This document shows, in pieces, positions 9,512 through 17,684 of a DNA stretch of 64,000 bases. A program made the position numbers and the translations under genes. The stretch lies in assembly GCF_015706575.1 (NCBI RefSeq), contig NW_024037062.1:4460811-4524810 (forward strand). Reading direction: 5' to 3'. Within the stretch, counting starts at the first letter, position 1. Each line of letters begins with the position of its first letter. Source of the DNA: Patiria miniata (Eukaryota; Echinodermata; Asteroidea; Valvatida; Asterinidae). A model generated the notes under the pieces. That model was not told where the DNA came from, did no database searches, and was given only the letters and a program-made list of their open reading frames with translations.

Positions 9512-9981
9512 GGGTGCAGACCAGTAAATCGGTCCGAAATTGCCTGCGCCGGCCAAATCACGATTTGCATGCCCTCAAAATCTTCGGTATTTGGGCATGC
9601 TTTGGGCCATGAACTTGAGGGTTTGTAAAAAATATGGGTGGAAGCCGTGCACAGGACTGGGAGCTTGCAGTTCTGTGTAATTTTGATGTAATTTGGACCC
9701 TAAAAGCGCTCTATTTTGCAATGGAGTGTAGGCATCGTTTTTCAAAATGGCGATGGGCTTCAGTACTATTTTCAGGGGTGATCATCTTCAGATGGAAATT
9801 TCCCCTAAAAGTCATCAGTTGACCCCCCGAAAATTGAAAAGAAAATGAAAGATGATGAAATAAGCTTAAATTTGATGTGCGTCTCGAACACCTTGGAGAG
9901 TTGTGAGTATTTTTCCCGAATTTTTGAAGTGGGAGCATTTACCATTGGGGTCTATGGAAGTTTATTTACTGGTCTGCTACC
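9512..9981. repeat. 470-bp repeat with inverted ends, copy 2
   Basis: Essentially identical to 8618-9088. The near identity argues for very recent duplication or conversion. The outer boundary coincides with the ATAT target duplication. Confidence 0.75.
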
Positions 9982-10168
9982 ATATCCTCACGCGCTATGC
10001 ACATGCATGTAAAAATACAGCGCGAACAGCGACCTCACGCGGCCACTATTTTTATGCAATTCAGTTGAGACGATGTCGTCTCCAACTGATTTGCATAAAA
10101 ATAGTGGCCGCGTGAGGTCGCTGTTCGCGCTGTATTTTTACATGCATGTGCATAGCGCGTGAGGATAT
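9982..10168. repeat. Core palindrome of the foldback element
   Basis: ATATCCTCACGCGCTATGC reads outward on both sides of a short centre (GAGACGATGTCGTCTC). Arms of about 90 bp are almost perfectly complementary and would form a long hairpin in single-stranded DNA or RNA. Confidence 0.8.
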
Positions 10169-10460
10169 AATGCCGACGATTGACCGCGTACGGGACGAAT
10201 AACGACGAGAGCATTGACCAAGGCTAGTTTGGGATCAACGAAGGATCGATGCATTGCTTCAACTTATCGCGATCTTAAACGCAGTCACAAAAAAATCGAC
10301 GAAAAAGTGTCCGACCCGGCGGAAGACACCCTCCACATTTTTCCATGGACGTGGAGCCATTTTGGCGTCGCGGGAGACCGCGGTCTCGGATCCTTTCACT
10401 AGTTTCAGGAGCAAACATTTCTCGGAGGCCGAGTAAAACTTGCTCTTATATAGATGGTTG

Positions 10461-11149
10461 AACCAACTTGAATACAAGTTGAATCGACTTTTTCCTCGCA
10501 GACGGTCTGGCAAATTGTAAGAAGTTCAAGTTTACGTTTGTTGAAGAGTCCAATACTGAAACTTAATTATGACCTTCCTCCATGATTCAGACTTTGTAAT
10601 TTTATGGTAACACTCAACATTTTCATTTCAAATGACACCTTCACGTTTTATTTTATTATGATTTATTGTCAAAACTGTACAATCAGCCTTCCCCTGTGTA
10701 CTACGGTAACCTGTTCGTTTTCCAAATGCGACTGCCTCACAAAAGGCCAATTTAACAGACCAACGGGAACATTTACAGACAGTTATGGTACATAATTATC
10801 ATGTGCGTAAATCGACGGGGGACAGGGGTGGGGGACATTGTTTGGTCCCCCTTCCCCCACTTTTCTTCCCGAATAAAAATTGTAGCCTACAATAATGATT
10901 CTACTGCTCAGAATACATGTAGCTGATTCAATTACTCCAAACTCAAAACTGTAAAAGATGATGTTTCGCTGAAATTGATTTTAGTGGTCAGAAATTGCCT
11001 CAGAACACACCACAGAAATTGCTTTTCTATAACTGCATGTCTCCTCAACTATATCCCCCATTTACATTTAACTCCCCACATTTTCATCCCCAACACTACG
11101 CCCTACCCGATCTATGATCGGGTAAATCAGCTTGTATATAATAAGCGGT
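10461..11149. other. Intergenic, no gene seen
   Basis: AT-rich sequence. The phrase GTGGTCAGAAATTGCCTCAG near 10984-11003 is an inverted relative of 12028-12064 and, more distantly, 46889-46925, so it is part of a dispersed repeat. No coding signal. Confidence 0.4.
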
Positions 11150-11560
11150 ATATTGCACGTCGTTGATCGTTTTTCATTATAAACCGCAGAAAGTGTAAAG
11201 TCGTGTAGTATGATCATGGTTTATGAACCATGAAATTGCACATCGTTGATCGTTTCTCATTATTATATACCTTAGAAAAGTGTAATAGTGTGTAGTTTCC
11301 ATTGTTTATAAACCATGAAATTGCACGTGGTTGATAGTTGTCATTATATAAACCATAGAAAAGTGTCAAGTCATGTAGTTTTCATTGTTTATAAACCATA
11401 CAATTGCACTTCGTTGATCGTTGTTCACTATTTATAAACCATATAAGCGTACAAGTGTGTAGTTTTCATGGTTTGAAAACCATGAATTTGCACACCTTGC
11501 CAGTTTCCATTATTTTGTAAACAATGACTTTATGTTTTTCATGGTTTGAAATCATAACGT
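11150..11560. repeat. 83-bp tandem repeat, about five units
   Basis: The word ATTGCAC recurs at 11152, 11235, 11320 and 11403 and, as ATTTGCAC, near 11486, giving a period of 83-85 bp. Each unit carries CGTTGATCGTT and GTGTAGTTTTCATTGTTTATAAACCATGAAA-like text with internal TTTATAAACC/CATGGTTT dyads. Units differ by 10-20 percent, so the array is old. A lone unit is at 5245-5335. Confidence 0.75.
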
Positions 11561-11968
11561 TAATACAAAAAGTGTTTTAATGGTTTGCAAACAATGAAAC
11601 AAATCTATTGTTCACATACAATTGAGCTTAACCATGTTAAAAACATGTTTAAAGTTGGCTAAATAAGTATTTGACAAACGGCGCTCCATATGTGTTCGGT
11701 TCTTGGTCTTGCAATCTCACAATGCAAGATTGAAGTATCAGGGAAAGACGTCTTTCTATGAAGCCCGGCTTCATACCAATAGGATTTGCACGTTCTCCTT
11801 ATCCAGACTTTTTTCCTGGTTTAATCCTTGGACCTAACCAGGCCATCTTTATACCTTTGTGCCGTTTGTATGCCATCATAGGTTGCATTTCGACTGCATT
11901 TAGATATTCATTTTCGCTGATCAAAATGTCGGTGTTCAGGGGCGTAAATCCGGCCGTGAGGAGGGATG
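11561..11968. other. Intergenic; satellite flank and repeat debris
   Basis: 11600-11690 repeats the sequence that also follows the lone satellite unit at 5340-5425. CAGGGGCGTAAATCC at 11938 resembles a hAT-type terminus without a visible partner. No gene seen. Confidence 0.4.
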
Positions 11969-12215
11969 CAAGGGCGGATCCAGAACAATTTTTTTTGGGG
12001 GGGGGCAAAACAATTTAGGATTCTAGATGCTGTGGTGCGATCTGAGGCAATTTCTGACCACTTTGACCATTTTTTTTAAGGAAAAGATGGTGGTGTACGC
12101 AGTGCCTGCCTTTATTGCGACGTCACTAAAAAAAAATTGGGTTCGTTTTTTTGTTTTGTTTTTGTGGGGGGGGGGTGGCCTCCGTTTCCCCCCCCCCCCC
12201 CCCGATCCGCCCTTG
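11969..12215. mobile_element. 247-bp hAT-like MITE
   Basis: The ends CAAGGGCGGATCCAG and GATCCGCCCTTG are inverted repeats. Outside them lie GAGGGATG (11961-11968) and GAGGGATA (12216-12223), an 8-bp target duplication with one mismatch, as expected for hAT elements. The interior has a T-run plus G-run near one end and a C-run near the other. No coding capacity. Confidence 0.75.
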
Positions 12216-12272
12216 GAGGGATAGGGGTATATATCCCCCCAATTTTTGATCAAGGGGGACTGGGCTGTTGGA

Positions 12273-12558
12273 CATGGGCGTCGCCAGGATTTGTTTCTAG
12301 AGGGGGGCAAAACATATTTTTCCCCCCAAAAATTCTGTATTTCTCAACATAAAATTATTCTCGATTTATCACTTTTTAGAGGGGGGCAGAGACATTCCCC
12401 CCCCCCCCATTAAATTTACACCACTATGACTTCGCGCCTCTTTTTCTTTTCTTTTTTTCTCTTTTTTTTCTTCCTTTTTTTTAAATTTTTTTTTTGCTTT
12501 TCCGGGGGGGGGGGGGGCAAGCGCCCCCCTTGCCCCCCCCCCCCTCGCGACGCCCCTG
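12273..12558. mobile_element. 286-bp hAT-like MITE with perfect 8-bp duplication
   Basis: It starts CATGGGCGTCGCCAGG and ends GCGACGCCCCTG. CTGTTGGA flanks both sides exactly (12265-12272 and 12559-12566). Like its neighbour it is full of G- and C-homopolymers and has a pyrimidine-rich centre. No ORF. The perfect duplication suggests recent insertion. Confidence 0.82.
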
Positions 12559-12766
12559 CTGTTGGATCAAACCCCACTGACCCCTTGCCCACGTGGTGAG
12601 AAGACAAAAAGGGCAGATTTTGAGGTATTTTTAAACTTCCCTACAACCAAAATGTTTTCAATAGAGTACTCAAAAAGGGAGAAAAAGTACAACTTTAAAT
12701 GCGCCGTTTTGATTTATATTAAAGTCAAGGGGCGTAGGTTGATGTACTAAACAACTTCCCCTTTGA

Positions 12767-13065
12767 ATTCCGGATTTCTGTGATAAATTATCACGGTAAC
12801 GCGGTAACGAGGAAGGGATTATCTTAGAATTCCAGATTTTTGTTATAAATTATCACAGTAGCGCGGTAACGAGGAAGGGATTATCTTTGAGTTCCAGATT
12901 TCTGTCGGACAAATAATCACCGTAAGTAACGCGGTATCGCGGAATATATGAATTCCTGATTTCTATGATAACTTATCACGGTAACGCGGTATCGAGGAAA
13001 AGGTATCTTTGAATTCCGGATTTCTGTGATAAATTATCACGGTGACGCGGTATCGCCGCGCGGAA
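12767..13065. repeat. About 61-bp tandem repeat, five units
   Basis: Units begin GAATTCCGGATTTCTGTGAT and carry AAATTATCACGGTAACGCGGTA. They start near 12767, 12829, 12889, 12950 and 13011. Units vary in length and sequence. No coding signal. Confidence 0.75.
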
Positions 13066-13096
13066 GGCAATTCAAGCTTTTTTGATGCTTATATCC

Positions 13097-13161
13097 GATA
13101 CCAGGGTGAGAGAGCAGGTAGTGGTGGGCGCGTACTGCTCGACACCCTGGGGACGAGGTTG
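13097..13161. mobile_element. Right-end fragment of the 7010-8145 family
   Basis: Matches 8076-8145 (ATACCAGGGTGAGAGAG ... CTGGGGACGAGGTTG) closely and ends at the same base. No left end or target duplication is visible, so this is a remnant or a truncated copy. Confidence 0.65.
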
Positions 13162-13471
13162 AGATCGCGTTGAATTGTTGCTTGGCGACGTGTGATATAC
13201 ACACATAAGTGTATGCCGCGCCGCGCGGTACGCGACGGTGCTATTGAGCATCATCAACAAAACGACGTCAACAAGCTCAATTAGCGCATAGCGCATGCAC
13301 ATGCAGCTAGCTGATAACTGCTGAAGTTACTAAAAAAAAGGCTGGATGGACCATTGATCGTGTCAAAATCAACAAGATATATTTGGAAAAGTGTTCGTTG
13401 CACTAGTACAGTACTACGTGGAATTAAGTTGTCTGTAAGTAAAAAAGTAGCCTAGCCTACAGTCGTTTTCC

Positions 13472-15243
13472 TAGCCCCATAAATGTGGCCAATTTTTTTA
13501 TTTACTGGACTACCGCCGTACATATTAAAGGCCACTTGGACCATGTACTCAAACATGTAAAACTTTGTCAAGTTTTTATTTTCACATTTAGACTTTATTT
13601 GTAGTTTATTTACACTTTAGAACTAAGCACACTCACCCTCTGTAAAGCAATAGAAAATAAGTCCCCTCTTTTTCAGATGTCTATTTTTCATGTGGTGCTA
13701 CCCTAGCTGGAGTTACCCAGCCCTGAGTTTTATCATTTGGTTGTCTATAACTAAAAAGGGCTGGAGCGAATTTTTCTCGTAACTTGTAGTATTTCCAAAA
13801 AAATTTGAAAAATGTTCAATTTTGTCCCTGTTACACACTAATTGCAACTGCAACTCACCCCAAACTTGCCTGGAATAACCATTACACAGGTCCTTGAAGT
13901 AAAAAACGATCCACGATGAAGATTCAGCCTACAATTGCAGTGAAAACAGGAGGAATAACCGCTAACTTGACAACCTTGCTGGATTGGCCAGGACCGCCAT
14001 TGGTTTGTGCACAAAAAAATTGTGTACAATGAATGGCGGTCGATTAACAGGCACAGAGAGAGCGATCGCTGTCAACTACTCGTTTTTGCCGGCTGCGCTG
14101 GCTGTTGGCGCATGACGTCACGCGGAAGCGTAACACCCGATGACTGTTTCATGCCCTATTGGTTGCGGTTCCAGTACAAAAGCTGTGATGCGAGTGGTAA
14201 ACCTCATATTAGTGCATGAAACAGTCATCAGGTGTTACGCTTCCGCGTGACGTCATGCGCCAACAGCCAGCGCAGCCGGCAAAAACGAGTAGTTGACAGC
14301 GATCGCTCTCTCTGTGCCTGTTAATCGACCGCCATTCATTGTACACAATTTTTTTTGTGCACAAACCAATGGCGGTCCTGGCCAATCCAGCAAGGTTGTC
14401 AAGTTAGCGGTTATTCCTCCTGTTTTCACTGCAATTGTAGGCTAAATCTTCATCGTGGATCGTTTTTTTACTTCAAGGACCTGTGTAATGGTTATTCCAG
14501 GCAAGTTTGGGGTGAGTTGCAGTTGCAATTAGTGTGTAACGGGGACAAAATTGAACATTTTCCAAAATTTTTTGGAAATACTACAAGTTATGAGAAAAAT
14601 GCGCTCCAGCCCTTATAGACAACCCAATGATAAAACTCAGGGCTGGGTAACTCCAGCTAGTGCTACCCTAACGTGGCGCACTTCGACGTTTAGGCCTACC
14701 CAACATTCCTCGTGTAGTGTTGCCAAACCTATTTGGTGACAAACCTCAAATTCATGCAGTGAAATACTGGTTCTTTGACCTTATTAATTCTCACTATTTA
14801 ACCTCTGTGAACAATTTCTGTTTCATGAAATTTAATCCGTAATTCAAATACGGTAGCGTCCGGAAATTGGGCTCAAATTTGCGGAGTGTTCCCTATCGTG
14901 GTGCGCTTAAATAAATCTCAAAAAAATCACGCCAAAATAAATTTTTCTTCTGACTTTGTAATGGGTAAATAAACTCGCGATTTATGAATGGGAGTGCTTT
15001 GAACTTGATATTTAGACGTCTAGAAATATAGACGTCTGAAAAGGGAAGACTAATTTTCTATTGCTTTAATTTTAAAGAGGGTGAGTGTGCTTCTAATATG
15101 CGTAAATATAAAATTACAAATAAAGTCTAAATGTGGAAATGAAAACTTGACGAAGTTCTACACGTTCAGGTACATGGTCCAAGTGTGGCCTTTATTGACA
15201 GAGGTAGGCCTAGTCCAGTAAATCGGCCACATTTATGGGGCTA
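13472..15243. mobile_element. Inverted-repeat element, TAGC ends, 9-bp duplication (outer)
   Basis: It begins TAGCCCCATAAATGTGGCC and ends with the inverse GGCCACATTTATGGGGCTA. TCGTTTTCC flanks both ends exactly (13463-13471 and 15244-15252). The arms (13472-13694 and about 15020-15243) are inverted copies with moderate divergence. The unpaired centre is 14669-15015. A second palindromic element (13704-14659) sits in the left arm. No transposase is seen. Confidence 0.8.
13704..14659. mobile_element. 956-bp near-perfect palindrome, TAGC ends, 9-bp duplication
   Basis: It starts TAGCTGGAGTTACCCAG and ends with the inverse CTGGGTAACTCCAGCTA. GTGCTACCC flanks both sides (13695-13703, 14660-14668). 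The arms 13704-14154 and 14214-14659 are about 97-98 percent complementary, with a 59-bp loop at 14155-14213. Short frames within it are mirror images on the two arms and are not genes. It is inserted in the outer element 13472-15243. Confidence 0.87.
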
Positions 15244-15697
15244 TCGTTTTCCTAGTTCCGGAACGCACTCATTATTCAGTCTGCTTTCAGCTCAACAAAT
15301 CCACGAATTCAAGTGACATTGGATAAAAAGTTTACCTTGAATGATGAAGATACTACAAATAGTTTTCCAAATTTAAGCTCTTTTAAGTTTGACTTTGCAA
15401 CGTCAAAAGTACGGATGCCACTTTTCGACCTAGTTCCAGATTACACCTAAAACTATGGCCTATGGCATTTTGCGTAGCAGAACCCCATAGTTCTAGGGGT
15501 AGGCCTAGTTCTGGATCGGTTTAATCAGTTCCGAATTGATCAAAAACCGCTTCGCGTGAAAAAAAAAAAAAAAAACCACCCCGAATCAAGCACATTTTAG
15601 TGATAGTATTTTAGCTTGATGCTTGATACCTGTATGTAGACTCCTAAAAAGCAGTGTTGCTTGTCCAAGGAGAAGTCGAGGTGACTCAAGTTGTTTG
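15244..15697. other. Intergenic, no gene seen
   Basis: AT-rich sequence with an A-run of about 17 at 15560-15576. No coding or repeat structure recognised. Confidence 0.4.
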
Positions 15698-16178
15698 TTG
15701 AGTAACTCTAGCTCCAATGCTCATCGCATTCGAGCTGGAGCTACATCTACGTCATAAAAACTAGATCTTAAGAGGCCCAAAAAATTTGACCCTATACCTG
15801 TATCATTCTATATATCCCCAGTGTGGAGCGGGGAAAACGTGGAGCGATGCACAGTGTAACGCGGTACTGTCATGAGATACGATGCACAACAGCCGCGCGT
15901 GTTACAGGACATTTCATATTTTAGATTTTCTTGTTCTGTTTGAGGTCGATTATTAGCTTCAGGAATGACTGCTGCATGGTATGAGGTATGTTGAATGGAA
16001 TCTGGGTTGAGATAATAGAGGGAAAATAGACCATTTGTGTGATACACTGGGGATATATATAGAATGTGTATATTATATAGGTATAGGGTCGCGTTTTTCG
16101 GCCTGTTACGATCTAGTTTTTATAACGTTGTTGTGGCTCCAGCTCTATGCGATGAGCATTGGAGCTGGAGTTACTCAA
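15698..16178. mobile_element. 481-bp inverted-repeat element
   Basis: Left TTGAGTAACTCTAGCTCCAA and right TTGGAGCTGGAGTTACTCAA are inverted. Pairing continues for about 140 bp through AAAACTAGATC and GACCCTATACCT to CTATATATCCCCAGTGT. The centre (15836-16040) is unpaired. No convincing target duplication is seen and no protein is recognised. Confidence 0.65.
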
Positions 16179-16680
16179 GCTAATAATAGTATTTATTTTT
16201 TTGAAAAAATAGTTCATTCAAGAGAATTCCAGCAAATTTCAAAAAGAGAATTAACGTAAAATGATTTTGAAAACTTTTGTCTGTAGCGCGACAACACGAA
16301 CACACGCCTGGACCAAAAACCTTTGACCCATCACAGAATACGTCATATAAAATCGATGAAACGTGCATGTAGTTGGGTCCTACGTGCACGTGCGTTAAGG
16401 AACTAGGCAAAAACATACGGTCATTCGTTGGCAAATTTTCAAATGTTAGAGACTCTACAACTTATTTACTCAAAATGACGGTACTCGGGCATCAAAGTAC
16501 TCGTACTCAACATGTCAAAATTGTACTCGATCATTAAGGTACTTGTACTCAAATAGCAGTACTCGAAATCGAAGATACCTGACTTTCCTTTGCGCACGTT
16601 CGGACAAACGCAAATAGCTCAGGTTCGACTCCTTTGTCGTGCACATGTGACGGAGTCCAGGGTATGAACTTCTGCTGCCC
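16179..16680. other. Intergenic, no gene seen
   Basis: Contains a short tandem theme, GGTACTCG/GTACTCAAA, near 16480-16565. No coding signal. Confidence 0.35.
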
Positions 16681-16704
16681 TAACTCCCTAGGCCTTTTTG
16701 CTAG

Positions 16705-17075
16705 GATGTAGCCTCAATCCTGCAAAATCCTCCAATTGGCCTCATGGAAAAATAGCATATAGCCTCAATCCCGCAAATTCCTCCATTATTTCTTGAATAT
16801 GGTCCATGGAGGGGTGACCACTGCCTGAATCCTGCAAAATCCTGTGGCAGTGACTGTCATATGTTGAGGCTTGGCCAGTGACATCCTGGAGTAGTACAAA
16901 GGATTTCAAGCATAATCCAGGCCTATATTTATGCATGCGGCTTAGCAAAAACAACACAAGGTCAGGCCCAAGACCTTTACAAAGTGCATCCTACGAAATC
17001 AGTAACGCACTTTTGCCATGTAATTAACCTCAATCCTCCAAATTCCTCCACTTTGGCAAAGAGGATTTTGAAGGA
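16705..17075. repeat. Scattered CCTCAATCCTGCAAAATCCTCC repeats
   Basis: The phrase CCTCAATCC(T/C)GCAAA(A/T)TCCTCC occurs near 16712, 16763 and 17028, with weaker or inverted relatives near 16832 and 17060. Spacing is irregular. It lies upstream of CFAP96 and shows no coding signal. Confidence 0.5.
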
Positions 17076-17575
17076 TTCAGGGCGGTTAGGGTTTTAATTA
17101 ATGATATAATGAACATTTTGGCTAGATCCGGCAGATTTTGTATTAATGAGAGTCGACTGTGTGTCGGTAGGCGACGTGTTTACCGAAAATATATCACAGA
17201 TCCACGCTTTCATCGTAAACATTTTCAGTACGAACTTACTGTGTGAAGACTTATGCGTGCATGCCACACAGTTGGTACTCGACACGAGGAATATGTAAAT
17301 GAAATGTCAGCTTCCTCCATCAGGAAAAAATATGAAAAACAATACAGTTGTAGTTGTATTTTTTTCACTATGTCAGCAAAGTTCCTACCCTGGACGTCGA
17401 ACGTAATGCAATGAAGACGTTGTCCAACCTGGGCAAATCATGTATGTATGTTACAAAGAGATTCCTGCCAAACTTGTGTTGAATTAGACATTTATTCTGG
17501 TGCTTACTTGGATTGTTTTGTTTTGGTCATTTTCCAAATAGTACACAAGCAAGCAAGTTTCTAGACAGCTTCAAG

Positions 17576-17684
17576 ATGCCTCCGGGTGAGAAGGGATCTG
17601 GAAAGAATGACATGGAACGGATTGGCCTGTTCCAGGAGATGGAATATGTGACCATTGGTGATAAATACAAAATGCCTGGAACAA
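17576..17684 (+). CDS. CFAP96: CFAP96 exon 1 (coding part)
   Basis: Encodes residues 1-36, MPPGEKGSGKNDMERIGLFQ onward to KYKMPGT. The ATG at 17576 is preceded by TTCAAG. The donor is GTAAGT at 17685. A possible 3' splice site lies just upstream (CAAATAG near 17540), so the leader may be spliced. Confidence 0.95.

Larger units (their letters stand above)
8618..9981. mobile_element. Composite with 471-bp terminal direct repeats, ATAT duplication
   Basis: Two nearly identical direct repeats (8618-9088 and 9512-9981, differing by one base in length) flank a 423-bp centre (9089-9511). ATAT lies on both outer sides (8614-8617, 9982-9985) and the intact right arm of the host palindrome gives the pre-insertion sequence. 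Each direct repeat itself has inverted ends, GCAGACCAGTAAAT and ATTTACTGGTCTGC. It could be two MITEs moved as one unit, or a terminal-repeat element. It has no recognisable gene and looks very young. Confidence 0.7.
8557..10226. mobile_element. Foldback element, TAGC ends, 9-bp target duplication
   Basis: It starts TAGCCTTGGTCAATGC and ends GCATTGACCAAGGCTA. The 9-bp word GTTTGGGAT flanks both ends (8548-8556 and 10227-10235), and 6218-6240 shows the uninterrupted target. Without its own insertion (8618-9981) it is an almost perfect palindrome of about 300 bp: left arm 8557-8617 plus 9982 to about 10072, right arm about 10075-10226. Long arms and 9-bp duplications resemble Mutator-like foldback elements. 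There is no coding capacity. A one-arm relative is at 45521-45668. Confidence 0.82.
5433..10460. mobile_element. Composite inverted-repeat element, heavily nested
   Basis: The left end (5433-5580) and right end (about 10290-10460) are inverted copies. Shared marks are TATATAAGA, GGATCCGAGACCGCGG, CCACGTCCGTGGAAAAATG and GGAGGGTGTCTTCCGCCGGG. Inside are two head-to-tail units: 5433 to about 6380, and about 6380 to 10460. They share roughly 550 bp of near-identical sequence (5590-6100 versus 6440-6960). At the junction (6225-6430) a right end meets a left end and forms a hairpin of about 200 bp. Unit 2 was later invaded by 7010-8145, 8168-8480 and 8557-10226. No transposase is seen; the superfamily is unknown. 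Confidence 0.65.

Noticed and set aside
8664-9938. Identical 62- and 75-codon frames in two places
   Set aside because: They lie inside the 471-bp repeats on opposite strands and show no recognisable protein; identity reflects recent repeat duplication.
17429-17449. Possible RFX X-box (GTTGTCCAACCTGGGCAAAT) upstream of CFAP96
   Set aside because: Ciliary genes often have X-boxes, but the spacer between half-sites is too long and the right half is poor.
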